Shown piece after piece: positions 1 through 7,611 of a stretch of 38,265 bases of DNA; position 1 is the first letter of the stretch; each line of letters opens with the position of its first letter. The stretch comes from Candidatus Bathyarchaeota archaeon. Lineage in GTDB: Archaea > Thermoproteota > Bathyarchaeia > TCS64. The notes below the pieces were generated by a model, which did not search any database, was not told the DNA's origin, and saw only the letters and a list, made by a program, of their open reading frames with translations. The stretch is taken from contig JAOZHO010000024.1 in the NCBI GenBank assembly GCA_026014875.1, positions 1 through 38,265 on the forward strand, in the 5' to 3' direction. A program made the position numbers and the translations under genes.

Positions 1-22
1 GACAAAAGGAGGAAAAAGTTAG

Positions 23-643
23 ATGGCAGATGTAATCGGACTCTGGATCTCGGCTATCCTAACGATAATGATCACCACCCTGGCGTGGAAGGACACCCCC
101 GTCTCCAAGACGGCGGAGCACATCTACCTAGGCGTGATTACAGCCAACAGCATCGTGATGGCATGGGGTAACATCGACAGCGTCGGCATACAAAAGATCA
201 TGTCAGGTCAGTTCTTGTACATAATACCGGTGATACTCGGCATCATGGCCTACGCACGGTACTCCAAAGAGAACTTCTGGATCTACAGGTACCCCATTGC
301 ACTCGTCGTCGGGATCGGCGTCGGGACGGCAATGAGTGGCCTCGTCGGGGGAAGCGTCCTCGACCAGATCAAAGCCTCCTTCTGGAATCTCAACGTGCCG
401 GGGGACATCGGTGCCAGCTTGAACAACCTCATCATGGTAGTGACCCTGGTGAGCGCAATGATGTACTTCATCTTCACGATAAAAGCTACGAGAAGCCCGA
501 TAGCCATAAAGCTAAGCACCTTCGGGCGCTACGCTATGATGGCAGCATTCGGATACTCCTTCGCCAACACCATCGCCACAAGGATCAACCAGTACGCAGG
601 CAGGATAGCATTCCTAATGCTGGAGTGGCTCCAGCTAGGATAG
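23..643 (+). CDS. Six-helix integral membrane protein, unknown function
   Basis: I do not recognise this 206-residue protein. It is mostly hydrophobic, with about six membrane segments near residues 4-22, 33-51, 64-80, 90-110, 132-153 and 167-188. The loops are short. Between helices 4 and 5 there is a small soluble stretch containing Lys, Trp and Asn. No catalytic or transporter signature is visible. The ATG at 23 is preceded by a strong Shine-Dalgarno (AAAGGAGG, positions 5-12) with no room for its own promoter, so it is probably the last gene of an operon that begins outside the window. A T-rich terminator follows directly. The reading frame is clean and codon use matches neighbours, so it is a real gene of unknown role. 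Confidence 0.75.
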   Translation: MADVIGLWISAILTIMITTLAWKDTPVSKTAEHIYLGVITANSIVMAWGNIDSVGIQKIMSGQFLYIIPVILGIMAYARYSKENFWIYRYPIALVVGIGVGTAMSGLVGGSVLDQIKASFWNLNVPGDIGASLNNLIMVVTLVSAMMYFIFTIKATRSPIAIKLSTFGRYAMMAAFGYSFANTIATRINQYAGRIAFLMLEWLQLG

Positions 644-663
644 GTCTAGCAAAAATCCAACCC

Positions 664-682
664 TTTTTATTTTATTTTTTTT
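664..682 (+). terminator. T-run terminator after the membrane protein gene
   Basis: Three runs of T (664-668, 671-673, 675-682) start about 20 bp after the stop codon, with no strong stem before them. This is the usual form of an archaeal intrinsic terminator. The following gene is convergent, so a stop signal is expected here. Confidence 0.55.
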
Positions 683-740
683 AAAAATTAGAGTGTGCCA
701 TCCATATATAGGGCGACTTAAAAAACTCGAGAAGAGGAGA

Positions 741-1895
741 TTACTCCTCGATGATCTCGACGTTCGCTCTAGGTATCGTGACCTCTGTCCCATCGTCGAG
801 TCTAACCACCAGGACCCGAACCTTTGATCCGGACTCGACCCTCATGAGCTCCACCGGAAGGCTCGCCACCTTCCCTATAGCTCCGAAGTTGGGCTCCCTA
901 ATGATCCTCACTGGAGTGCCCGAAGTCATGCCCGCCGAGAGGCCTTCCTTCTCGAGTTCCTCCTTCTCATCGTGAGGGATGATGATCTCAGGCCGGAGTA
1001 CCCCCGCCCTGATCTGCGTGGCGCCGTTGATTGCGGCCACGTATCCCTCGAAGCTCTTCAAGAGGTCGAAGGTTCGAGTGGACATGTTCATTTTACCAAA
1101 ACCCTCAGTGATGATCAGAGTGGTGCCTATCTCCTCGTGGCCGGTAATGGCGACGCCTATGGCTTCCCCCATGATTTCAGTCACATCCGTATAGTTCATG
1201 CCACCCGCCACCAATCCTGCTACGCCTATCTTCGCAGCTCTTTTGAACGCCTCGAGTGTGATGAGGCTACCCCCAATGAGAATATGTCCCTTGTCTTCCT
1301 CGGATATCCGTTCGGCGGTAAGTTCATCCTCGGGAGAATCCACAACGATCCTGACCTCCCCATGAGCCTCCCCCCCAAGTCCGAGGATCCCCTGTATGAA
1401 CGCGGCCTGGGTCGCGACCACTACGCCCTCTCGGGGCATAATCCCGACGACTTTGCCTGGGATATACGCGTTCACCTCCACCGGGACTGGTTCCGGGCGT
1501 ATTATGACTTGGCCTGTGAGTTTAGAGATCGACTCGATCTCTCCATCCATTGGGGATGTGACCTCCCTATTGATGAGACCGAACCACGCCTTGTAATTAC
1601 CGAAGACCTCTCCTTTCTGGAGCTTGTCACCCTCTTTCTTGTAAAGGAAGTCGTGGATCTCATTCTGATCGATTCCTAGAATGGCTGAAACTTTGACCAG
1701 TCGGGGATCCCCGGGGACCTCGGTCTTGGCGACGATTGTATCATAGGAGACGCTGGCTCCCTCTTCCACGAGGATGTCGCCCAATAGGGGTAGACGCCTC
1801 TCCTTGCTCACGGTCATCAACCTCTTCACCTTGAGGCCGGGTGTATAAGCGAATGCTTCAGTATTTTTTTCCGAGTCATTGTTTTCTGTCATCAT
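741..1895 (-). CDS. Barrel-sandwich (lipoyl/RnfC-like) protein paired with a MutL-type ATPase
   Basis: This 384-residue soluble protein begins with a polar tail. A region at about 20-165 follows, with short beta strands and glycine turns (for example EVTSPMDGEIESI) typical of barrel-sandwich hybrid folds such as biotinyl/lipoyl or RnfC-type domains. No lipoyl or biotin attachment lysine is obvious. A central alpha/beta part (about 165-290) has glycine-rich stretches (ILIGGSLITLEAF, GVAGLVAGGMNYTD). The C-terminal 60 residues look like a KOW/SH3-type barrel. Its ribosome binding site GAGGAGG overlaps the stop codon of the MutL-like gene upstream (10-bp gap), so the two are almost certainly co-translated and act together. 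The family function is unknown to me; a scaffold or partner of the ATPase is an inference. Confidence 0.8.
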   Translation of the reverse strand: MMTENNDSEKNTEAFAYTPGLKVKRLMTVSKERRLPLLGDILVEEGASVSYDTIVAKTEVPGDPRLVKVSAILGIDQNEIHDFLYKKEGDKLQKGEVFGNYKAWFGLINREVTSPMDGEIESISKLTGQVIIRPEPVPVEVNAYIPGKVVGIMPREGVVVATQAAFIQGILGLGGEAHGEVRIVVDSPEDELTAERISEEDKGHILIGGSLITLEAFKRAAKIGVAGLVAGGMNYTDVTEIMGEAIGVAITGHEEIGTTLIITEGFGKMNMSTRTFDLLKSFEGYVAAINGATQIRAGVLRPEIIIPHDEKEELEKEGLSAGMTSGTPVRIIREPNFGAIGKVASLPVELMRVESGSKVRVLVVRLDDGTEVTIPRANVEIIEE

Positions 1896-1905
1896 ATCAT
1901 CCTCC

Positions 1906-3747
1906 TCAGTACAGCTTGCCGATCATCTCTGCGGGATACATCTCAAGAACAGCGAACCACTCCCTCAACAGCGTCCTCCGGGCCTCAGCCTCATCGGGCA
2001 GCTGGATTGGTCTGCCCCGTCCGTCGAGGATGACTCCGCCGATTCCGCCAATAACCTTCGCCTCGAGACTCTTCCCAGGCTCAGCGCCCACATCCAATCC
2101 ATGGGCAGGCTCCACCAAAGCGTCAACTTCGACGCCCTCCGGGAGCTTGATGCGTTTAATCTCTCCTCCTCGCACCGTTTCCTGGAATTCGGATCCATCC
2201 GGGGCAGTCCAACTCACCTTCATGACCTCGCTGCCCTGGGAAATCATTCCCTTCGGGGCGATGTTGGTACCTAGCCTGACAAGGCAGTCCTTATCGAATA
2301 TGTTCCAGGCGGCATCCCTGTAGACGGTGGATAGCACCCCTAGGTGAGGCATCATGAAGACGCTGTCCTGGAACATCCATGTCACCCCCTCAGGCTGCCA
2401 AGCATCCGTGAGGATCATCATGCTCTGGATCCTGTCGGGAGCGTGGCTCAGAAGACCGCCGGTTCCAGCGATGACCTCAAGGGTTAGCATATCGATGTAG
2501 GTCTCAGCGAGTTCCTGGTCGAAGAAAGTACCCCGATCCATCCCTTCGCCTAGCTTCATGCCCTTGAGCCTCGTGGCGATACTCTTATGATGTCCCAAGC
2601 CCAGCCGGAGAGCCTCCCTAGCAACAGAGTGCTCGATAATGAGCTCCTCGAGGGTCTGGGGGATGGTTGTGGGGCGGATCATCTTGTTTGAGAGGCGCCG
2701 CCCGATATCCTCCTCATCCCTGCTGAAGGGAAGCCAGCGCATGATGTCCCCGAGACCCGCCTCCTTCATCACGTTGCTCACGCTGTAACTCATCCCCAAG
2801 TTCGCGCTTACACTCCTGACGAAGCGAGAATCAACGACCGAATACACATTGGTGGTAGCCCCTCCGAGCCCGACGCCAATGGTATTCTTTTTGAACGTAT
2901 CAGCGATAAGCTGAATTGACATCCCCTCCCCCGCCGGGGTAGGCATGATATCTACGTCCGTCCACTTCATGAGGCGTGGATAACCCGGGGCGTGGCTCAT
3001 GACGTGCTCCATGAAGAGCTCGTGGACGGCCATGCGAGCCGGCTCAGTGTTCTCTACCTCGAGGACTGGGCGAAGGTTGTCGACTATCTCGAGAGCAAAA
3101 TTCTCCCCGAGGAGTCTCTGAGCCTGCGGCCGCACGTCCTTGTTCCCAGCATAAACAAGGGGAAGATTGTATGAGACCCCGAGCCGGGGCTTCGGATCGG
3201 CGGCCTTTATGAGCTCGATGAGCTGGATGACGTGGGTCGTATCGCCGCCGTCGGTGCCCCCGGCAACCAGAATCATATCCGGTCGAAGGCTCCTGATTCT
3301 CCTGATTTTCTGGTAGGGGGCCCTACCGTCGTCCTCAGCGAAAACATCCATGACTATAGAGCCCGCCCCGAGGGCGGCCCTGTTGGCGCTCTCCGCTGTG
3401 ATCGCCTTGATGAACCCTCCCACCATCATCTGGAGGCCTCCCCCCGCGCTGCTGGTGGTGCAGTAAAGGTCGACGCCGGATCCATGTTCATAGGGAACCG
3501 TGATCCCGCTGCCGTCCGGGGCGAGGATCTTGTGGCCGGTGAGCTCCTCGATCTCCCTGACTGCGTTCTGTACCCCCATGGTGACGTCCTCGTAGGGTGC
3601 CTCCACGGTTGTAGGGGCCTCGCCGGCAACGACGAACCTCCACTCTCCCGACTTGTTGGAGAAGAACCGCGCCTTGGTCGTCGTGCTCCCTACGTCTGTG
3701 ACTAGAATGTATTCCATGTCTTCAGGGGCTTTCTTGAGTTTCGCCAT
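1906..3747 (-). CDS. MutL/GlmL-family ASKHA ATPase (glutamate mutase-associated type)
   Basis: This 613-residue protein matches the MutL (GlmL) family, ASKHA-fold ATPases encoded beside coenzyme-B12 aminomutases and thought to reactivate them. This is not the DNA mismatch-repair MutL. Visible signs are the first phosphate loop near residues 17-30 (VTDVGSTTTKARFF), TTSSAGGGLQMMVGG in the middle of the N-terminal lobe, the VAGGTDGGDT motif, and the second nucleotide loop VGLGGATTNVYSV. Length is close to bacterial homologues, but the gene lacks its usual neighbours mutS/mutE or OraS/OraE. It is the first gene of a two-gene operon and is divergent from a D-aminoacylase-type gene across 174-180 bp. 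The family call is firm; the client enzyme is unknown. Confidence 0.88.
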   Translation of the reverse strand: MAKLKKAPEDMEYILVTDVGSTTTKARFFSNKSGEWRFVVAGEAPTTVEAPYEDVTMGVQNAVREIEELTGHKILAPDGSGITVPYEHGSGVDLYCTTSSAGGGLQMMVGGFIKAITAESANRAALGAGSIVMDVFAEDDGRAPYQKIRRIRSLRPDMILVAGGTDGGDTTHVIQLIELIKAADPKPRLGVSYNLPLVYAGNKDVRPQAQRLLGENFALEIVDNLRPVLEVENTEPARMAVHELFMEHVMSHAPGYPRLMKWTDVDIMPTPAGEGMSIQLIADTFKKNTIGVGLGGATTNVYSVVDSRFVRSVSANLGMSYSVSNVMKEAGLGDIMRWLPFSRDEEDIGRRLSNKMIRPTTIPQTLEELIIEHSVAREALRLGLGHHKSIATRLKGMKLGEGMDRGTFFDQELAETYIDMLTLEVIAGTGGLLSHAPDRIQSMMILTDAWQPEGVTWMFQDSVFMMPHLGVLSTVYRDAAWNIFDKDCLVRLGTNIAPKGMISQGSEVMKVSWTAPDGSEFQETVRGGEIKRIKLPEGVEVDALVEPAHGLDVGAEPGKSLEAKVIGGIGGVILDGRGRPIQLPDEAEARRTLLREWFAVLEMYPAEMIGKLY

Positions 3748-3853
3748 CCTTTCCTTTCCCTCATTTATTCTAGATGTTCAATAACTCTACAAGACGGTGA
3801 ATTTAGCTTTTAGGATAGTTTGAGGATCCTTCGTATTCTCTAAATACAGGAAA

Positions 3854-3867
3854 TTGAAAGCGTTCAA
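3854..3867. promoter_or_regulatory. Short inverted repeat in the MutL / amidohydrolase divergent spacer
   Basis: TTGAA-AGCG-TTCAA forms a 5-bp-arm inverted repeat about 60 bp before the amidohydrolase start and 107 bp before the ATPase start. It lies just upstream of the TATA-like box for the right-hand gene, which would suit a shared operator. Arms this short can arise by chance. Confidence 0.25.
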
Positions 3868-3886
3868 GCTCAATTGATTCGTAGAA

Positions 3887-3904
3887 AATTAATTATTACT
3901 TAAA
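3887..3904 (+). promoter_or_regulatory. TATA-like promoter for the first amidohydrolase
   Basis: An A/T-only stretch (AATTAATTATTACTTAAA) is centred about 30 bp before the ATG at 3928. No Shine-Dalgarno lies in front of that ATG, so transcription probably starts at or next to the start codon (leaderless). Confidence 0.5.
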
Positions 3905-3927
3905 GGCTAAAGATAGATTGATTGAAC

Positions 3928-5571
3928 ATGTGGAATTACCTAATCAAAAATGGATACGTTGTGGATGGAACCGGGGCACCATGGTTCAAAGCGGACGTCG
4001 CCATCGAAGGAGAAAAGATTGTCGAGATCAACAGGAGGCTCCCCGCCTCGAAGGCGGACACGGTCATCGACGCCAAGGGGCTCGTCGTTTCTCCAGGCTT
4101 CATCGACATGCACAGCCACGCAGAGATCCCGTTCATCGCCTACCCTACGGGAGACTCTATGATCCACCAGGGGGTCACCACCCAGTTCGCCTGCCAATGC
4201 GGGACCAGCGGAAGTGGCCCCCTCAAGGGCGCAGCCCTCGAAGCCGTAAAAAGAAGAACCAAGCAAGCTCACGACATCGAGGTCGACTGGACGACCCTAG
4301 CAGAATACATGGCGAGGTTCGAACGCCAGGGCTGCAGTATCAACGGAGCATTCCAGGCGGGCCACGGAACTGTCCGCCTCTGCGTATTGGGATGGGAGAA
4401 TAGAGCCCCCACCAAAGACGAGCTGGACGAGATGAAGGCTCTAGTCGCCCAGACCATGGAGATGGGAGCCTTCGGCCTCTCCACCGGACCAATGTACACC
4501 CCGGGGAACTACGCGGAAACCGATGAACTCATCGAGCTCGCGAAAGTCGCCGCAATGTACGGGGGAGTCCACACGAGTCACGACCGGCGCAGGGGCTGGG
4601 AGAGCGACCCCCGAGGCGGAAGGGACTTTATCACCACCACCATCGACAGCGAGATCTGGTCCATCATGGAGGTCATCAAGATCGGTGAAGAAGCGGGTCT
4701 CCCAACCACCTGGACCCACGCCAAGGCGTGCGGAGAGGTGAACTGGGAGAAATCCTTGGACAAATGGTTCAAGATCATCGAAATGGCGAGGCGCCGGGGC
4801 GTAGACGTCGCCATAGACGTCTATCCTTGGACCTTCAGGGGCGGCATAGTCCGTGGATTCCCCACCTGGGCCGAGGAGGGAGGACCCGAGAAGAAACGGG
4901 AGCGCCTCAAAGACCCTAAGATGTACAAGAAGATCAGGGCATACGTGAAAGAGATGATGGAAACCACCCTCGCCGAGCACACCTGGGACAGGGCTCTGAT
5001 ACTGACTGCCACCGAGGAAGACCAGGACCTGGTGGGAAAGTTCATGACCGAGGCAGCCGAGATGAGGGGGATGGAGCCCGTCGACCTCTACCTTGACAGG
5101 ATAAGGGAGGACAAGGAGCTCGGAGGCATCGGTCAGGCGATGCACGAAGAGGATGTCAAGGCGCTCCTCAAGCACCCCCTCAGCATGGTGGGCACCGACG
5201 GCTCCCCCCTCCCCGCGAACTACCACAGGCTAGTGCACCCCCGGAACTACGGGACATTCCCGAAGATACTGAGAAAGTACGTCCGGCAGGAGAGGGTGCT
5301 GACCCTGGAGGACGCGATCAGGAAAATGACATCGGCCGGCGCGACGAAGCTAGGGCTCATGGACAGAGGAGTCCTGCGGCCGAATTTCTGGGCCGACGTC
5401 ACCGTCTTCGACCCCCTCAACGTGAGGGAGCTTGCAACATACCAGGACCCCATCCAGCTCCCCGAGGGCATCGAGTACGTCTTCGTAAACGGCACACTGA
5501 CCATCGAGCACGACAAGCACACCGGGGCCCTAGCGGGGAAGCCTCTGAGGCATAAAATCGCCGAGGACTAG
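3928..5571 (+). CDS. D-aminoacylase / N-acyl-D-amino-acid deacylase family amidohydrolase
   Basis: This amidohydrolase-superfamily enzyme has about 547 residues. Counting from ATG 3928, the metal motif His-x-His is H62/H64 (IDMHSHAE). The conserved cysteine of D-aminoacylases is in ACQCG (C91 by alignment to its paralogue). Later metal-ligand histidines are in HTSH and WTHAK, and the catalytic aspartate is in GTDGS. The family hydrolyses N-acyl-D-amino acids or related N-acyl/peptide substrates in the cytosol. Where the paralogue at 9022-10665 has the classical HLRDE stretch, this protein has HDRRR followed by a different loop, so its substrate probably differs. A TTG at 3922 is also in frame. 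I prefer ATG 3928 because the TATA-like box lies about 30 bp ahead. It is divergent from the MutL-type operon. Confidence 0.88.
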   Translation: MWNYLIKNGYVVDGTGAPWFKADVAIEGEKIVEINRRLPASKADTVIDAKGLVVSPGFIDMHSHAEIPFIAYPTGDSMIHQGVTTQFACQCGTSGSGPLKGAALEAVKRRTKQAHDIEVDWTTLAEYMARFERQGCSINGAFQAGHGTVRLCVLGWENRAPTKDELDEMKALVAQTMEMGAFGLSTGPMYTPGNYAETDELIELAKVAAMYGGVHTSHDRRRGWESDPRGGRDFITTTIDSEIWSIMEVIKIGEEAGLPTTWTHAKACGEVNWEKSLDKWFKIIEMARRRGVDVAIDVYPWTFRGGIVRGFPTWAEEGGPEKKRERLKDPKMYKKIRAYVKEMMETTLAEHTWDRALILTATEEDQDLVGKFMTEAAEMRGMEPVDLYLDRIREDKELGGIGQAMHEEDVKALLKHPLSMVGTDGSPLPANYHRLVHPRNYGTFPKILRKYVRQERVLTLEDAIRKMTSAGATKLGLMDRGVLRPNFWADVTVFDPLNVRELATYQDPIQLPEGIEYVFVNGTLTIEHDKHTGALAGKPLRHKIAED

Positions 5572-5585
5572 ACCTCCTCGACCCC

Positions 5586-5591
5586 TTTTTT
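5586..5591 (+). terminator. T-run terminator after the amidohydrolase
   Basis: A run of six T after a C-rich stretch, 15 bp downstream of the TAG stop, with another TTT shortly after. It separates this gene from the next TATA-like box at 5613. Confidence 0.45.
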
Positions 5592-5612
5592 CTCACTTTC
5601 AGGTTCAGCATC

Positions 5613-5623
5613 ATTATTATTTA
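5613..5623 (+). promoter_or_regulatory. TATA-like promoter for the 5642/5686 transcript
   Basis: TTATTATTTAT is centred near 5618. The standard archaeal spacing puts the transcript start at about 5642-5645, that is, on the ATG of a 15-codon mini-ORF rather than on the main gene at 5686. Confidence 0.45.
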
Positions 5624-5641
5624 TCCGAATCTTAGGATTCC

Positions 5642-5689
5642 ATGGGATTAACTCCAAGCTTCGCCGAGGAGGCTTCGCTAGGACTATGA
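5642..5689 (+). other. 15-codon leader ORF overlapping the next start (ATGA)
   Basis: ATG at 5642 opens 15 codons ending in TGA at 5687-5689, which overlaps the ATG at 5686 in the classic ATGA coupling arrangement. It contains GAGGAGG (5666-5672), a ribosome binding sequence 13 nt ahead of the 5686 ATG. The predicted leaderless transcript would start on this mini-ORF. Whether the peptide is made is unknown. Confidence 0.35.
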
Positions 5690-6051
5690 GAAAGAATGAG
5701 CCCTACCACTTCGTCAGGTTCCTCTGGGCGGCCACAGTTGATTTGAAGGCCATGGAGGAGGAACTCGCCGAGTACGTCATCGGCTGGAGGGTTCCCCCCG
5801 AGACCGAGTCCAAGATGCACTTTCACATTTACAACCTGAGGGAGCTCAAGCTCAAGGCGGACACGCTGAACGCCTTCATATCCCTCACCAGGGCAATCCT
5901 CTTCCAGAAGGAGCGCGCCCCCTTCACCCCCAGGGACATGGAGTTGAGGAGGAGGATTCTCGAAATCTACCCTCGGAACAGGCCGACGCCCTTCCCCTTC
6001 CTCGTCAACGACGAGCCCAAGTTCGAGGTCAAGGAAGGGATGCCGGCTTAA
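5686..6051 (+). CDS. Small soluble protein of unknown function (121 aa)
   Basis: I do not recognise this protein. It is soluble, charged and mostly helical, with a histidine/aromatic-rich N-terminus (PYHFVRFLW), a KMHFHIYNLREL strand-helix stretch in the middle and a proline-rich C-terminal part (RNRPTPFPFLV). There is no signal peptide or membrane segment. The alternative reading on the other strand (5632-6108) has the arginine/glycine/proline-rich look of a shadow frame. This frame has a balanced protein composition and a start coupled to a leader ORF, so I take it as the real gene. It sits between an amidohydrolase and a peptidase, which could mean a role in peptide metabolism, but nothing in the sequence shows that. 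Confidence 0.55.
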   Translation: MRKNEPYHFVRFLWAATVDLKAMEEELAEYVIGWRVPPETESKMHFHIYNLRELKLKADTLNAFISLTRAILFQKERAPFTPRDMELRRRILEIYPRNRPTPFPFLVNDEPKFEVKEGMPA

Positions 6052-6111
6052 CCGGATCGGGGTCAGACCTGTCCCTTCATCCGCCTCTCGGGCGAGGAGG
6101 GGTTCCACAAG

Positions 6112-7506
6112 TCACCTTATGGAGTCAGGATGCCACTTGAGCTGCACCCTGAGGGTGTCGGCCATGCCGCTCTCCTCCAGACGCTTCACGATCTCCTCCA
6201 CCGGAGTCCTCTCCGCGATGACGCCGGGCTCGTTGGCCAGATGGATCAGCGAGTGGGCGAGGACCATCGCGGCGTCCTTCAGGTTCTTGGGGACCACCTT
6301 GTCGATGGTATCCGCTGAGGTGTGAGTCCATCCCCGACCGACCCTAGCGACCTCTGCAGGGCTCCGGTATCCCGAGAGGAAGACCGCGGGTATCCCCTGC
6401 ATGTAGAAGGGCCAGTGATCCGAAGAGGCGGCCATGGCCCTGCCCACCGTCATGTTGTAGTTCATCCTGCCTGCGAGGTCCTGGAGATAACCTGCGAGGG
6501 AATCGGGGCCATAGACCTTGTAGACTTGGTCCGCGACCCGCCCGGCGCCGTCGCAGTTGATCATGAGGTCGATGTGCTTGAGGTCGTCGCTGTGCTTGGC
6601 TGCGTAGCAGGTGGAGCCGGTGACCCCGATCTCCTCTGCGGAGAAACAGACGAAACGGATTGTGCGCCTGAACTTCCCTTTATGCTTCGCCAAGGCTCTT
6701 GCCGCTTCCATGATGACCACAGCCCCCGAGCCGTCGTCAAGGGCGCCCACAGCGATGTCGTGACCCTCGTAATGGGCACCGACCAGGATGACCTGATCCT
6801 TGAGGTCGGTGCCGGGGATCTCTCCTACGACGTTCCAGGACTCCGTGTCGGGAGTGATGACGTCGGTGGTGGTGATCCTCACCTTGGCCGTGTCTTTCTC
6901 GAGCATCCGAATCAGGTAGCTGCCAGTCTCCCAGCTGACCCCGATTCCGGGAATCTCTCCGGCCATCCTGTACGCGGGTCGGAGGGAGCCCGTGGGCATG
7001 AGCTGCCCGGGGTTGTGGTTCACGAATATGAAGCCGATGGCTCCGTATTTTACGGAATATCCGTACTTTGTGCGCCGGTGAACCATGGCACCCGACGGCC
7101 TCGGCTGGCTTGTGCAGAGGACTATCTTGCCCTCTATCTCTTTCTTCTTGGCCTCGAATAGCTCGGGGAACCCGGGTCCTAGGTAGATTATGGCCCCTTC
7201 GATGCCCTCCGTGGGGGTTGGGGGGCAGAGAGCGAGGGACTGGGTGTAGAGGTCCATCTTCCTGGGTTGGAGTAGCTCCAGCTTTGCCTCGCCCCGCCGC
7301 CATCCCACGTATAGAAAGTCGTCGAGGGAGACGTTGTCGAGCCCATACTCTCTGAGCTTGGATGCGATATACTCGGCTGAGGGCTTTTCTCCTTCGGTGC
7401 CTGCGAATCGGCTTCCGAACTCGTCGCATAGATGGAGTAGAGTTTCATATGCCTCGTTGGATGACCAGATCTCCCCGAGGACGTCCTTTTCGATTTTACT
7501 CGTCAT
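6112..7506 (-). CDS. M28-family zinc aminopeptidase with inserted PA-like domain
   Basis: This 464-residue metallopeptidase carries the two-zinc M28 site: GAHYEGHD, the bridging aspartate in GALDDGSG, the catalytic Glu pair in SAEEIG, the aspartate in NCDGAG and the last histidine in GWTHTSADT. Residues about 75-215 form a PA-like insert (EGAIIYLG, GKIVLCTSQP, YGAIGFIFVN). This is the usual layout of M28 aminopeptidases and carboxypeptidase Q relatives. No signal peptide is visible, so it probably trims imported peptides in the cytosol. It is divergent from an MFS carrier across about 100 bp containing two TATA-like boxes, one for each direction, which suggests joint control of uptake and cleavage. 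Confidence 0.92.
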   Translation of the reverse strand: MTSKIEKDVLGEIWSSNEAYETLLHLCDEFGSRFAGTEGEKPSAEYIASKLREYGLDNVSLDDFLYVGWRRGEAKLELLQPRKMDLYTQSLALCPPTPTEGIEGAIIYLGPGFPELFEAKKKEIEGKIVLCTSQPRPSGAMVHRRTKYGYSVKYGAIGFIFVNHNPGQLMPTGSLRPAYRMAGEIPGIGVSWETGSYLIRMLEKDTAKVRITTTDVITPDTESWNVVGEIPGTDLKDQVILVGAHYEGHDIAVGALDDGSGAVVIMEAARALAKHKGKFRRTIRFVCFSAEEIGVTGSTCYAAKHSDDLKHIDLMINCDGAGRVADQVYKVYGPDSLAGYLQDLAGRMNYNMTVGRAMAASSDHWPFYMQGIPAVFLSGYRSPAEVARVGRGWTHTSADTIDKVVPKNLKDAAMVLAHSLIHLANEPGVIAERTPVEEIVKRLEESGMADTLRVQLKWHPDSIR

Positions 7507-7534
7507 GAAACCGCCGATTACTAGGGAGCCACGG

Positions 7535-7543
7535 CGTTTATAG
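7535..7543 (-). promoter_or_regulatory. TATA-like promoter for the M28 peptidase
   Basis: On the minus strand CTATAAACG is centred about 33 bp before the ATG at 7506, giving a predicted start a few bases ahead of the codon. Confidence 0.45.
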
Positions 7544-7574
7544 CAGTTGCAGGTGAAACCTCGATTTTCGCCGT

Positions 7575-7587
7575 AAATCTATTTATA
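7575..7587 (+). promoter_or_regulatory. TATA-like promoter for the MFS carrier
   Basis: AAATCTATTTATA ends 24 bp before ATG 7612, placing the transcript start on or next to that ATG. An upstream in-frame ATG at 7594 would be too close to the box to be transcribed, so this site decides the start codon. The core TAAATCTATTTA is also palindromic. Confidence 0.5.
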
Positions 7588-7611
7588 CCGAGTATGGCCT
7601 CGCGATGGCAT

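Noticed and set aside
6322-7161. 279-codon frame antisense to the M28 peptidase
   Set aside because: It is a shadow of a gene whose active-site residues are all intact on the minus strand.
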